Assembly (NCBI RefSeq): GCF_009674565.1
Contig: NZ_WKJL01000019.1
Location: 48,722-112,721 of the forward strand
Source of the DNA: Duganella aquatilis
Lineage (GTDB): Bacteria; Pseudomonadota; Gammaproteobacteria; Burkholderiales; Burkholderiaceae_D
Direction: 5' to 3'
DNA length: 64,000 nucleotides
The translations under genes were made by a program, and so were the position numbers. Position 1 is the stretch's first letter. The number at the start of each line of letters is the position of its first letter. The notes under the pieces are model-generated. The model did not search any database and was not told the origin of the DNA. It saw nothing but the letters and a program-made list of their open reading frames with translations. Positions 40,750-49,896 of this stretch are shown piece by piece.

Positions 40750-41808
40750 ATGCGACCAAAGACTACCGGCAACCAACTGCCACCCCGCATGATCGCGCGG
40801 AAGCGCAAACGTGCAGGGGGCAAGACCTACACGCTGTACATGTACAACGGCCGCGACGAAAATGGGAACCGCAAGGAGATTTCCCTCGGGACAGACTTGA
40901 ACGAGGCCAAGCGCAAGTGGGCCGATCTGGACTGTTCCCCCATCCCGGTCGACGCCAAGTTGATGGGGCCGCTGTTCGACCGCTACATCCGGGACATCCT
41001 TCCCAAGAAGGCACCAAGCACCCAGCGCGAGAATATGCTGTGCCTCACGCAGCTGCGCCCGGTGTTCGACCAGGCGCCGGTAGACGCCATCCAGCCGGCG
41101 GCTATCGCCTCCTACCGTGACGCCCGCAGCGCGCCCGTCCGCGCAAACCGCGAAATCGCGCTGCTGTCGCACGTCTTCAACATGGCCCGCGAATGGGGCG
41201 TCACAAACGCGGAGAATCCGTGCAAGGGCGTGCGTAAAAACAAGGAGAAGCCGCGCGACTACTACGCCGAGCAAGACGTGTGGGATGCCGTGTACTCGGC
41301 CGGCGTAGCTGAGCTGCAGGAGGCGATGGACATGGCATACCTCACGGGCCAGCGGCCAGCGGACGTGCTGGCTATGGGCGAGCGCCGCATCCGCAACGAC
41401 GAGCTACACGTGCGCCAGGGCAAGACCAGCCAGGTGCTGCGCATACGCATGACGGTGGACGGGAACCGGACTAAGCTTGGCCAGCTGGTCGACCGCTTGC
41501 TGGCCAAGCCCGTGCGCCCGCTGAGCGGTGAACTGCTTTGCACCGAAGCTGGTGTGCCGTTGTCGGCAAAAATGATCCGTGATCGCTTCGAAGATGCACG
41601 TACTTCCGCCGCCGACAAGGCCACGGAAAGCCATAACCGCGACCTCGCTAAGCGCATTCGCGCCTTCCAGTTCCGCGACATCCGCCCGAAGGCCGCCAGC
41701 GAAATCGAAAGCCTGGACGACGCCAGCAAGCTGCTTGGCCACACCGACTTGGGTATCACCAAACGCGTCTACCGCCGCGCTGGCGAAGTTGTCAAACCGA
41801 CCAAATAA
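40750..41808 (+). CDS. int: Phage tyrosine integrase
   Basis: A 352-residue tyrosine recombinase. N-terminal arm-binding (about 12-60) and core-binding (70-160) domains precede the catalytic domain. Catalytic residues are Arg202 (TGQRPAD), Lys225, Arg312, His331 (LLGHTD) and nucleophile Tyr341. The usual His of the HxxR motif is Arg309 (FRDIR), a variant seen in a subgroup of phage integrases. It lies beside the restored tRNA-Ser, which it uses as attachment site. Confidence 0.95.
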   Translation: MRPKTTGNQLPPRMIARKRKRAGGKTYTLYMYNGRDENGNRKEISLGTDLNEAKRKWADLDCSPIPVDAKLMGPLFDRYIRDILPKKAPSTQRENMLCLTQLRPVFDQAPVDAIQPAAIASYRDARSAPVRANREIALLSHVFNMAREWGVTNAENPCKGVRKNKEKPRDYYAEQDVWDAVYSAGVAELQEAMDMAYLTGQRPADVLAMGERRIRNDELHVRQGKTSQVLRIRMTVDGNRTKLGQLVDRLLAKPVRPLSGELLCTEAGVPLSAKMIRDRFEDARTSAADKATESHNRDLAKRIRAFQFRDIRPKAASEIESLDDASKLLGHTDLGITKRVYRRAGEVVKPTK

Positions 41809-41816
41809 CAACGAGG

Positions 41817-41839
41817 GTTGCGGAACGCCGTTCCGCAAC
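41817..41839. other. Right integrase arm site: inverted repeat
   Basis: GTTGCGGAAC (41817-41826) and GTTCCGCAAC (41830-41839) form a perfect 23-base palindrome directly after integrase. The same 10-mer recurs on the left arm (6680, 6742). Confidence 0.6.
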
Positions 41840-41893
41840 TGTGCAAGTTCTCTGCTGCGGCAACACCTCTTCCCTGCTTCAAAATCCTATCCG

Positions 41894-41927
41894 AAAAACA
41901 AAAAAGCCCTTGAAAATCAAGGGCTTT
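41894..41927 (-). terminator. Terminator of restored tRNA-Ser, phage-supplied
   Basis: Read leftward, AAAGCCCTTGA - TTT - TCAAGGGCTTT is followed by a T-rich tract. It replaces the original tRNA terminator left at 6541-6570. It can also stop integrase transcripts from the left. Confidence 0.8.
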
Positions 41928-41938
41928 CGCGTTTTCGG

Positions 41939-42028
41939 TGGCGGAAACGGTGAGATTCGAACTCACGAACGGTTTAACCCGTCGACAGTTTTCAAGACTG
42001 CTGCCTTCAACCACTCGGCCACGCTTCC
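41939..42028 (-). tRNA. tRNA-Ser(UGA), hybrid of host 5' half and phage 3' half
   Basis: A 90-base gene with encoded CCA. Acceptor GGAAGCG/CGTTTCC, long variable arm (CGACGGGTTAAACCGTTCG region), anticodon loop CTTGAAA with anticodon UGA, and T loop TTCGAAT are visible. Two G-U pairs (acceptor and anticodon stem) come from the phage half. It reads UCA. Confidence 0.95.
41986..41996. other. attR core
   Basis: CAGTTTTCAAG, identical to attL core, in the anticodon arm of tRNA-Ser. Confidence 0.75.
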
Positions 42029-42069
42029 TAAGTGTGCAGCATTATACAGATTTCTACCGCCAAGACCAC

Positions 42070-44154
42070 CTAGGCGGCACGGTAGGCGCTGTCGGGCAGC
42101 CAATTTTCCCGCAAGGCGCGCTCGAAAGCGTCGGCTTCCAGCGGCTTGGAGAACAGGTAGCCCTGCACTTCGTCGCAGCCGGAATTCTTCAGGAACGCCA
42201 GCTGTTCCACCGTCTCCACGCCTTCGGCAATCACTTTGTGCTTGAGCTGCTGGGCGATGCTGATGATGGTGTTGGCGATCGCGCAGTCGTTGGTGTCTTC
42301 CGGAATGCCGATGGTGAACGAGCGGTCGATCTTCAAGGTATCGATCGGGAAGCGCTTCAGGTAGGACAGCGATGAATACCCTGTGCCGAAATCGTCCAGC
42401 GACAAGGTCACGCCCATGGCCGTGATCCGGTCCATGATGCCGATCACGCGGTCGATGTTGTGCATCAGCGTGCTTTCGGTGATTTCCAGTTCCAGCCACG
42501 ACGGTTCCAGCCCGTAACGTTTCAGCGTCTCGCTGACCCGCCCCGGCAAGGCGGCCGTGAATTCGCGCGCCGAAACGTTGACCGCCAGCCGGATCGGCGG
42601 CAGGCCGGCATCCTTCCACACCTGCGCCTGCGCGCAGGCCGTTTCCAGCACCCATTCGCCGACCTGCACCACCAGCCCGGTCGCTTCCGCCAGCGGAATG
42701 AATTCGGACGGCGGCACCAGGCCGCGCACCGGATGGCGCCAGCGCACCAGCGCTTCAGCGCCGATGATCTTGCCGTCCGGAATAGAGTATTTCGGCTGGT
42801 AGTGCAGCAGCAGTTCGCCGTTGCCCAGCGCATTGCGCAGGCCGGTTTCGATGCGCATGCGTTCCTGCATGCCCTGGTTCATGTCCTGGCTGTAGAAGGC
42901 CACATGGTCGCCTTCCGCCCCGCCCTCCTGCTTGGCGCGGTACATGGCGATGTCGGCCAGTCGCAGCAGGGTTTCGGCGTCGGCGCCGTCCTGCGGGTAG
43001 ACGCTGATGCCGATGCTGCCGCCCACGCGCAGGTCGTGGCCGTCGAGCAGGATCGGTTCGTTCAGCGTGGCCAGCAGTTTTTGCGCCACCATGCTGGCTT
43101 CAAAATGCTGGCCGATGTCGAACAGGCCGACGGCGAATTCGTCGCCGCCCAGCCGCGCCACCAGGTCCTGGTCGCGCAGCACCGAGCGGAAGCGGTGCGC
43201 CACTTCGACCAGCAGCGCGTCGCCGATGTTGCGGCCCAGCGTGTCGTTGATCAGCTTGAAACGGTTGAGGTCGATGAACAGCACGCAGCCATGCGCCTTG
43301 TTGCGCTGCGCGACCATCAGCGCCTGGTCGACCAGCTTGGTCAGCAGGGTGCGGTTCGGCAGCCCGGTCAGCGCGTCGTAATAGGCCAGGTGGTGGATGC
43401 GCTCCTCGGCGGTCTTGCGTTCGGTGATGTCGGTCAGGTAGGCGATCAGGCCGATCGAGCGGTCGTTGATGTCGCACAGCGGCGACAGCGACAGGCTGGC
43501 CCAGAACACCTCGCCATTCTTCTTTTTGCGGCGCACCTCCATCAGCCGTCCGCCCGATTCCAGGAAATCGTCGTGGAAGCCGATGTCTTCGTCATCGTAG
43601 AGGAACAGGATGTTGCGCCCCACAGCTTCCACCGCGGTGTAGCCGAACAGCCGTTCGGCGCCCTTGTTCCAGCTGATGATGAAGCCGTTCATGTCCATCG
43701 TCAGCACCGACTCGTGGATCTGGTCGAGGATCTGCGCCTGATGCTGCAGTTGCGCTTCCACCTGCACATAGGCGTGGGTGGTGCGCTGCGCCACCGAGTG
43801 CACTTGCAGCACGCTGGCGGCCAGGCTGGCCAGGCTGGCCAGGTGCTGACGGTCCTGCTCGCTGTACTCGGCGCGGCCGGACACCACGAAGCGGCCGAAA
43901 TAGTGCTGGTCGAAATAGATGTCCTGGCTCAGGCTGGGCACGGCGTCGTCATTGGCAGCCTGCACCGCCTCCAGCGGCGGACGCAGCAGCAGCGAGGCGG
44001 CATCGGCCGGCAGGTATTCGCCCAGCGGACTGTTCAGCACGGCGCGTACGATGCGCCCCAGCTCCTCGGTTAGTGCGGTGCCGCGCAAGCGCAACACCGC
44101 GTCGCATAGGGCCGCGCTGTTGGTCAGGAAATCGGAGCCGGTTTGCGCGAGCAT
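42070..44154 (-). CDS. GAF/PAS-GGDEF-EAL cyclic-di-GMP protein
   Basis: A 694-residue protein. A GAF-like N-terminal part (about 20-120) and PAS (about 140-250) are followed by GGDEF (intact RLGGDEF motif near residue 337) and EAL (EALVRW near 467, DDFGTGYSS near 582). Both catalytic domains look active, so it may make or break cyclic-di-GMP depending on the signal. No membrane segment. The HDOD gene lies 3 bases upstream on the same strand, so the two are likely one operon. Confidence 0.92.
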   Translation of the reverse strand: MLAQTGSDFLTNSAALCDAVLRLRGTALTEELGRIVRAVLNSPLGEYLPADAASLLLRPPLEAVQAANDDAVPSLSQDIYFDQHYFGRFVVSGRAEYSEQDRQHLASLASLAASVLQVHSVAQRTTHAYVQVEAQLQHQAQILDQIHESVLTMDMNGFIISWNKGAERLFGYTAVEAVGRNILFLYDDEDIGFHDDFLESGGRLMEVRRKKKNGEVFWASLSLSPLCDINDRSIGLIAYLTDITERKTAEERIHHLAYYDALTGLPNRTLLTKLVDQALMVAQRNKAHGCVLFIDLNRFKLINDTLGRNIGDALLVEVAHRFRSVLRDQDLVARLGGDEFAVGLFDIGQHFEASMVAQKLLATLNEPILLDGHDLRVGGSIGISVYPQDGADAETLLRLADIAMYRAKQEGGAEGDHVAFYSQDMNQGMQERMRIETGLRNALGNGELLLHYQPKYSIPDGKIIGAEALVRWRHPVRGLVPPSEFIPLAEATGLVVQVGEWVLETACAQAQVWKDAGLPPIRLAVNVSAREFTAALPGRVSETLKRYGLEPSWLELEITESTLMHNIDRVIGIMDRITAMGVTLSLDDFGTGYSSLSYLKRFPIDTLKIDRSFTIGIPEDTNDCAIANTIISIAQQLKHKVIAEGVETVEQLAFLKNSGCDEVQGYLFSKPLEADAFERALRENWLPDSAYRAA

Positions 44155-44157
44155 GGG

Positions 44158-45330
44158 TTAGATGTTCCTGCTCACCTGAATCGCCCAGTGGTAAGCCTGC
44201 AGCTGCGCTTCCCAATAGGTTTCGCGGGAGATGCCGGCCTGTTCCAGGTCGGCGCCGTTTGGCTGTTCCACCAGCTTGAGCAGGTCGCCCAGCGGGCCGG
44301 CGCGGTCCAGCAGCGCCATCACCACGTCGAGGTCGAGGCTGAGCGCAGCGACGATTTCGGTCATCGGCATCGCCAGCAGCACGTCCAGCAGCGAGAACAC
44401 GCCGGCCACGAAGGCCATGTCCTGCTGGTCGCGGTCCCAGCCCAGCTGCTTGGCCAGCCCTTCCATCATCGACGCCCGCACCGCCGCCAGCGGCAGCAGC
44501 GGATTGGCCAGGCCGTCGTCCTGCTGGCGCGCGTACAGCAGCAGTTGCAGCCAGCGCTGCAGCTGGCGGCGGCCCAGCACGTTGATGGCCTGGCCGAAGC
44601 TGTGGATCGGCGAACTGAGCGCAAACGCCGCCGAGTTCACCAGTTTCAATAAGTGATAGGCCAGCGCCGGATCCTGCTTCAGCAGCACTTCCAGCTCGCG
44701 CGAATCGGCATCGCGCGCCAGCAGACCCAGCAGTGCCAGCAGGCGCTTGCGCGAGGTGCCGTCGCCGATGTTGCTGTCTTGCGAGGGATGCAGGGCGAAG
44801 TCGCCGGTGAACCAGCTGAAGCCGGCCTTGGCGCAATCGGCGATGCGTTCTTCGCTGCCCATGCCGGTCGCCAGATGGGGGCCGGACTGGGCCACCAGCG
44901 CCAGCACCGGCGGCAGCGTCAGCGACGCGTCCACCATCAGCGAACGGGCGCTGCACATGGTGGCGGCGGAGCCTTCGGCCACGCCTTCCACCATGATGCG
45001 GTAGCCGGCTTCGGCATAGTTGGCCAGCTTGCGCTGCACCGCCACGTCGCTGCAGGCGCCGGACGGCACGCGCAGGATGATGCGGTTGGGCGGCAGGTCT
45101 TCCAGCTGGGACTGCTCAAGCAAATGCGGTTGCGGCACGGGCAGGATGCACTCCAGCGGCGCCAGGGCGGCAAACACGTCCGGCGTTTTCAGCAGGGTCA
45201 GTGTTGCCTGGAAGGAATCGCCCGCGTCAGGCGCGAGCTCAAAAATCAGTGCCACCCACTCGTTATGAGCGTTGGATACTGCTTGTAATTCCACCAGTGG
45301 AAACAGGCTGATTTCAGGCGCAGACATCAA
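44158..45330 (-). CDS. YuxH-like degenerate EAL-HDOD signalling protein
   Basis: A 390-residue protein. The N-terminal half (about 5-195) has an EAL-like fold without the EAL catalytic motif. The C-terminal half (about 200-385) is an HDOD domain (LLKLVNSAAFALSSPIHSFGQAINVLGRRQLQRWL). Such proteins usually regulate by binding partners instead of enzymatic action. The gene is followed at 3 bases by the GGDEF-EAL gene. Confidence 0.85.
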   Translation of the reverse strand: MMSAPEISLFPLVELQAVSNAHNEWVALIFELAPDAGDSFQATLTLLKTPDVFAALAPLECILPVPQPHLLEQSQLEDLPPNRIILRVPSGACSDVAVQRKLANYAEAGYRIMVEGVAEGSAATMCSARSLMVDASLTLPPVLALVAQSGPHLATGMGSEERIADCAKAGFSWFTGDFALHPSQDSNIGDGTSRKRLLALLGLLARDADSRELEVLLKQDPALAYHLLKLVNSAAFALSSPIHSFGQAINVLGRRQLQRWLQLLLYARQQDDGLANPLLPLAAVRASMMEGLAKQLGWDRDQQDMAFVAGVFSLLDVLLAMPMTEIVAALSLDLDVVMALLDRAGPLGDLLKLVEQPNGADLEQAGISRETYWEAQLQAYHWAIQVSRNI

Positions 45331-45580
45331 TATCTCATAAGGGTTATGCGCGCCATCTTAGTGCAACACTTAACTTATGGCAACCATATACCAAAAGGAG
45401 AGCAATGCAGTTATCAATACGACCAGTTTAAGACCAATCTGGCGCGCCAAACGTAATATTTTACACAATAGCAATATTTCAGCGACTGGTGCAGAAATAT
45501 ATCAGATATTGCTGTAGAAACACGTTCTATTGAAACTTGCTCAATACTATCGACTGACGCCGTCGGCTTTTCCCCACACT

Positions 45581-46198
45581 TTACTGGGCGTTTTGCACCG
45601 CGAAGCGGATCAGCTCGGCCTGCCCTTCGATGCCAAGCTTGCGCTTGATGTTGAGGCGGTGGGTTTCCACCGTGCGCACGCTGAGGTCCAGCGCGCGGGC
45701 GATCTGCTTGTTCGACTCGCCGTGAGCGATGTGGCGCAGCACCTCGTGCTCGCGCGAGGTCAGCTGGTTGTCCTGGTTCTGCGGCTGCGCCAGCTGGCGG
45801 GCCAGCGCGGCGCTGTAATAGATGCCGCCGGACATCACGGTTTCGATGGCCACCACGATGTCCTTGCCGGGCGCGTCCTTGAGCACGTAGCCGCGCGCGC
45901 CGGCCTGGATCGCCTGCGATACATATTCCAGCTTGTCGTGCATCGACAGGATCAGCACGGCGATCTGCGGAAAAGCCTGCTTGAACTGGGCCGTGGCCTC
46001 GATGCCGTTGGCGCCGCGCATATTAATGTCCATCAGCACCAGGTCGACCGGGTGGCGCGCGGCTTGTTCCAGCGCTTCGGCCGCGCCGCCGGCCTCGGCC
46101 ACCACTTCAAATTGCGGCATGGCTTCCAGCCGTGCGCGCAGGCCGTCGCGCACCAGGGGGTGGTCGTCGACCAGCAGGATTTTGATTGTATTCGTCAT
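45581..46198 (-). CDS. NarL/FixJ-type response regulator
   Basis: A 205-residue regulator with a receiver domain (1-120; acidic pair 11-12, phosphoacceptor Asp57, Lys near 106) and a LuxR-type helix-turn-helix (about 142-200; LTSREHEVLRHIAHGESNKQIARALDLS). It overlaps the sensor kinase gene by 4 bases, so it is its partner. Likely targets include the divergent cstA operon (inference). Confidence 0.92.
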   Translation of the reverse strand: MTNTIKILLVDDHPLVRDGLRARLEAMPQFEVVAEAGGAAEALEQAARHPVDLVLMDINMRGANGIEATAQFKQAFPQIAVLILSMHDKLEYVSQAIQAGARGYVLKDAPGKDIVVAIETVMSGGIYYSAALARQLAQPQNQDNQLTSREHEVLRHIAHGESNKQIARALDLSVRTVETHRLNIKRKLGIEGQAELIRFAVQNAQ

Positions 46199-47565
46199 AG
46201 CATTTCACTGTTGTTGGCGGCATAGGCCGTTACCACGGTCCCGTCGGTCGAGGAGCGGATCTCGAAACGGCCGCCGATGGCATCCATCCGCTCCATCATG
46301 TTGCGCAAGCCGATGCCGCGCTGCGGATGCAGGGCGATGCCCTCGGCGTCGAAGCCATGGCCGTCGTCGCGGATGCGCAGCGTGACGCCGAGCGCCTCGC
46401 CGGCCAGCATGATGTCGATGCGGCTGGCGCCGGCGTGGCGCTCGATATTCGTCAGCGCCTCCTGCGCCAGCCGGAACAGCACGGTGTTGGCGACGTCCGG
46501 CAAGGCGTCGGTGCAGCCCGATGCTTCGAAGTGTACCGGAGTGCCGCTGCTATGGGTGTACTCCTGCCCCAGATGGTGGAGGGCGGCGGCCAGGCCGATG
46601 TCGTCCAGGATGGCCGGCCGCAGGTTGTGCGAGATGCGGCGCACCTCGGCCATCACGTTGCTGAGCTGGTCGGCGGCGTGCTCGAACACCGCCTGCGCCG
46701 CCTGCTGCTGCGCCGGCTTGCCCGACGACAGCCGGATCATGCCGGCCTCGATCTGCAGCTTGATCGACACCAGCCACTGGCTGATGCCGTCATGCAGGTC
46801 GCGCGACAGCCGCGCCCGCTCCTCTTCCTGCGACTCCACCACGCGCTGGGCCAGCACCTTGAGCTTGGCGTCGGCCACGCGCAGTTCGCTGATGTTGAGC
46901 GCCAGGCCGGAGCTGGCCACGGCCACGGCGGCGGCAATCGCGATGCCGGCGATCCACAGCATGGTGTTGTGGATGTTGCCGGACTGCTGAACGTCGATCT
47001 GCGCCAGCGCCTGGTCGACGTCGTCGAGATAGATGCCGGTGCCCATCATCCAGCCCCACTTCGGCATGGCGATCACGTAGCCCAGCTTGGCCACCGGCTT
47101 ATGCGTCGATGGCTTGACCCACATATACCGTTCCAGTCCGCCGCCGGCGCGGGCGCGCTGGATCAGGTTCTGGATGGTCAGCTGGCCGTTCTCGTCGCGC
47201 AGCCCGAACAGGTTCTGGCCGACCAGCTCCGGCTGGCGCGGATGCATCAGCGTGTTGCCCTGCATGTCGTACAGGAAGAAATAGCCGTCGTCGCCGTAGC
47301 TCAGCGACGCCAGGATGCGCATCGCCTCCTGACGCGTGGCCTCGTCGTCGCGGCCGGATTCGTACAGGTGCGAAATCGAATGCGAGGCCAGCGCCACGTA
47401 GTGCTTCAGTTCGGCTTCCTTGCTGCTCAGGTAAGCGTGCTGGATGGTGTCGCGCTGCTGCTGGGCCAGCAACACGGACTGGTGCCGGACCGCCAGCGCG
47501 ATCGCGCACAGCGCCAGGATCAGCGGCGTGATGGCCAGGAAAATCACTTTTTGCCGCAACTTCAT
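46195..47565 (-). CDS. Cache-domain sensor histidine kinase (NarX/HPK7 type)
   Basis: The ATG at 47565 (GGAGG upstream) gives 456 residues. Membrane segments at about 8-27 and 200-222 flank a periplasmic Cache_2-type domain (GYFFLYDMQGNTLMHP..., WGWMMGTGIYLDDV). The kinase core has His258 in RDLHDG (HisKA_3) and a HATPase domain with GIGLRNMMERM near the end. Cache_2 sensors often bind small carboxylates such as acetate, propionate or pyruvate. Divergence from the pyruvate-transporter-like cstA makes such a ligand attractive. Confidence 0.9.
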   Translation of the reverse strand: MKLRQKVIFLAITPLILALCAIALAVRHQSVLLAQQQRDTIQHAYLSSKEAELKHYVALASHSISHLYESGRDDEATRQEAMRILASLSYGDDGYFFLYDMQGNTLMHPRQPELVGQNLFGLRDENGQLTIQNLIQRARAGGGLERYMWVKPSTHKPVAKLGYVIAMPKWGWMMGTGIYLDDVDQALAQIDVQQSGNIHNTMLWIAGIAIAAAVAVASSGLALNISELRVADAKLKVLAQRVVESQEEERARLSRDLHDGISQWLVSIKLQIEAGMIRLSSGKPAQQQAAQAVFEHAADQLSNVMAEVRRISHNLRPAILDDIGLAAALHHLGQEYTHSSGTPVHFEASGCTDALPDVANTVLFRLAQEALTNIERHAGASRIDIMLAGEALGVTLRIRDDGHGFDAEGIALHPQRGIGLRNMMERMDAIGGRFEIRSSTDGTVVTAYAANNSEML

Positions 47566-47704
47566 ACGCCGCGCCTCCCTCTCTTCTTGTAGCCGCGATT
47601 TTACGCTGCCGCGCGCCCGCCACCCTACGTAGTTGTACGCACAAACCGTGCGTAGTGCTGCGCTTGCGGCTGATATCACAATCCTGAATACTGATCATAA
47701 GCAA

Positions 47705-47794
47705 CTCCGGGGTCAGGTCCCCCATTTCTACACGGTCTCTGCCGTAGCGCGCTACGGCAGAGACCGTGTAGAAATGGGGGACCTGACCCCGGAG
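47705..47794. repeat. Perfect 90-bp palindrome (REP-like) upstream of cstA
   Basis: The sequence from CTCCGGGGTCAGGTCCCC at 47705 to its exact complement ending GGGGACCTGACCCCGGAG at 47794 is symmetric in all 90 positions, centred at 47749/47750. The outer GGGGTCAGGTCCCC part resembles the REP-like repeats common in this bacterial family. It lies 26 bases before the cstA start, within its leader or promoter. Confidence 0.92.
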
Positions 47795-47820
47795 GTAAAA
47801 AAGAGAACCTTGGAGGAAGC

Positions 47821-49896
47821 ATGAACACCTTACCGAACACCCTGGCCAGCAAGCTCGGCTGGGCTGCGCTGGCCTTGGCCGGCGCGTCGGCGCTGGGCGT
47901 GGTCGCCCTGCACCGCGGCGAATCGATCAGCGCGATCTGGATCGTCATCGCCGCGGTCTGCGTCTATTTGATCGCCTACCGTTTCTACAGCCTGTACATC
48001 GCCGATAAAGTGCTGGGCCTCGACGCCCGCCGCATGACGCCGGCCAACAAACTCAACGATGGCCTCGACCACGTGCCGACCAATAAGTACGTGCTGTTCG
48101 GCCACCACTTCGCCGCGATCGCCGGCGCCGGCCCGCTGGTCGGCCCGGTGCTGGCCGCGCAGATGGGCTACCTGCCCGGCATGCTGTGGATCCTGGCCGG
48201 CGTGGTCTTCGCCGGCGCCGTGCAGGACTTCATCGTGCTGTTCATTTCGATGCGCCGCGACGGCCGCTCGCTGGGCGACCTGATCAAGTCCGAACTGGGC
48301 CCGATTCCCGGCAACATCGCGCTGCTGGGCACCTTCATGATCATGGTCATCATCCTGGCGGTGCTGGCGCTGATCGTGGTGAAAGCCCTGACCGGCTCGC
48401 CATGGGGCAGCTTCACCGTGATGGCGACGATTCCAATCGCGCTGTTCATGGGCGTGTACACCCGCTTCATCCGCGTCGGCCGCATCGGCGAAGTGTCGAT
48501 CATCGGCTTCATCCTGCTGATGGGCGCCATCTTCGGCGGCCAATATGTGCAGGAAAATCCGGCGCTGGCGCCGATGTTCACCTTCACCGGCACCGAGCTG
48601 ACCTGGATGCTGATCGGCTACGGCTTCGTCGCCTCGGTGCTGCCGGTATGGCTGCTGCTGGCGCCGCGCGACTACCTGTCGACCTTCCTGAAGATCGGCA
48701 CCATCGTCGGCCTGGCGCTGGGCATCCTGGTGGTGGCGCCGCATCTGCAGATGCCGGCCTTCACCAAGTTCATCGACGGCACCGGTCCGGTGTGGTCGGG
48801 TTCGCTGTTCCCCTTCCTGTTCATCACCATCGCCTGCGGCGCCGTGTCCGGCTTCCACGCGCTGATTTCGTCCGGCACCACGCCGAAGATGATCGAGAAC
48901 GAAACCCACGCCCGCTTCATCGGCTACGGCGCGATGCTGATGGAATCGTTTGTCGCCATCATGGCGCTGGTGGCCGCTTCGACCATTGATCCGGGCGTCT
49001 ACTTCGCCATGAACTCGCCGGCCGCGCTGCTGGGCACCACGGCCGAGTCCGCCGCGCATGCGGTCTCGCAGATGGGCTTCTTCATCACGCCGGAAATGCT
49101 GGTGCAGACCGCCAAGGATGTTGGCGAGCACAGCATCATTTCGCGCGCCGGCGGCGCGCCGACGCTGGCGGTGGGCATGGCCCACATCCTGTCCGGCGTG
49201 CTGGGCGGCCGCGAGATGATGGCCTTCTGGTACCACTTCGCCATCCTGTTCGAGGCGCTGTTCATCCTCACCGCCGTTGATGCCGGCACCCGCGCCGGCC
49301 GCTTCATGCTGCAGGATCTGCTGGGCGCCTTCGTGCCGGCCATGAAGAAAACCGAGAACACCTTCGCCAACCTGATCGCCACCGGCCTGTGCGTGGCGGC
49401 CTGGGGCTACTTCCTGTACCAGGGCGTGGTCGATCCGCTGGGCGGCATCAACACGCTGTGGCCGCTGTTCGGCATCGCCAACCAGATGCTGGCCGCGATC
49501 GCGCTGATCCTCGGCACCTGTGTGCTGTTCAAGATGAAGCGCGGCCAGTACGCCTGGGTCACCATCGTGCCGACCATCTGGCTGCTGCTGTGCACGCTGA
49601 CCGCCGGCTGGCAGAAGATCTTCGACGCCAATCCGAAGGTCGGCTTCCTGGCCCACGCCGCCAAGTACCAGGCAGCGCTGGACGAAGGCAAGATCCTGGC
49701 CCCGGCCAAGTCGATCGCGCAGATGCAGCAGGTGATCTTCAATGACTACCTGGATGCCTCGCTGGCCGGCTTCTTCGTGATCGTCGTGCTGAGCGTGCTG
49801 ATCTTCGGCGCCCGCACCGTGATGGCGGCGCGCGCCAACAGCAAGCCGACGGCCAACGAGAGCCCGCTGATCCTGTCCACCGCCAAGGTGCAATGA
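47821..49896 (+). CDS. cstA: CstA-family pyruvate/peptide transporter
   Basis: A 691-residue, multi-pass inner-membrane protein of the CstA family. Typical parts are the NDGLDHVPTNKYVLFGHHFAAIAGAGPLVGPVLAAQMG region (residues about 79-116, shown as pattern), SGTTPKMIENETHARFIGYGAMLMESFVAIMAL, and SILSGVLGG-like loops. E. coli relatives (BtsT/CstA) import pyruvate during starvation. A GGAGG ribosome site precedes ATG. It is coupled by 4-base overlap to the YbdD-type gene. Confidence 0.95.
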   Translation: MNTLPNTLASKLGWAALALAGASALGVVALHRGESISAIWIVIAAVCVYLIAYRFYSLYIADKVLGLDARRMTPANKLNDGLDHVPTNKYVLFGHHFAAIAGAGPLVGPVLAAQMGYLPGMLWILAGVVFAGAVQDFIVLFISMRRDGRSLGDLIKSELGPIPGNIALLGTFMIMVIILAVLALIVVKALTGSPWGSFTVMATIPIALFMGVYTRFIRVGRIGEVSIIGFILLMGAIFGGQYVQENPALAPMFTFTGTELTWMLIGYGFVASVLPVWLLLAPRDYLSTFLKIGTIVGLALGILVVAPHLQMPAFTKFIDGTGPVWSGSLFPFLFITIACGAVSGFHALISSGTTPKMIENETHARFIGYGAMLMESFVAIMALVAASTIDPGVYFAMNSPAALLGTTAESAAHAVSQMGFFITPEMLVQTAKDVGEHSIISRAGGAPTLAVGMAHILSGVLGGREMMAFWYHFAILFEALFILTAVDAGTRAGRFMLQDLLGAFVPAMKKTENTFANLIATGLCVAAWGYFLYQGVVDPLGGINTLWPLFGIANQMLAAIALILGTCVLFKMKRGQYAWVTIVPTIWLLLCTLTAGWQKIFDANPKVGFLAHAAKYQAALDEGKILAPAKSIAQMQQVIFNDYLDASLAGFFVIVVLSVLIFGARTVMAARANSKPTANESPLILSTAKVQ

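Larger units (their letters stand above)
6625..41996. mobile_element. Complete-looking HK97-type siphovirus prophage in tRNA-Ser(UGA)
   Basis: Prophage of about 35.4 kb bounded by direct att cores inside tRNA-Ser. It carries integrase, immunity region, replication primase, terminase, head, connector, tail, lysis and cargo genes in standard lambdoid order, with no frameshifted structural gene seen. Integrase lies next to the restored tRNA, as expected. The tail-tip module is unusually short and no spanin pair was recognised. Morphology as a long-tailed phage follows from the tape measure, tail tube and chaperone genes. Whether it can still be induced is unknown. Confidence 0.92.

Noticed and set aside
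47830..49893. Long open frame antisense to cstA (and similar long antisense frames in the kinase and GGDEF-EAL genes)
   Set aside because: High G+C codon use leaves antisense frames open. Composition (His, Gln, Arg, Gly, Ala-rich) and absence of domains mark them as shadows.
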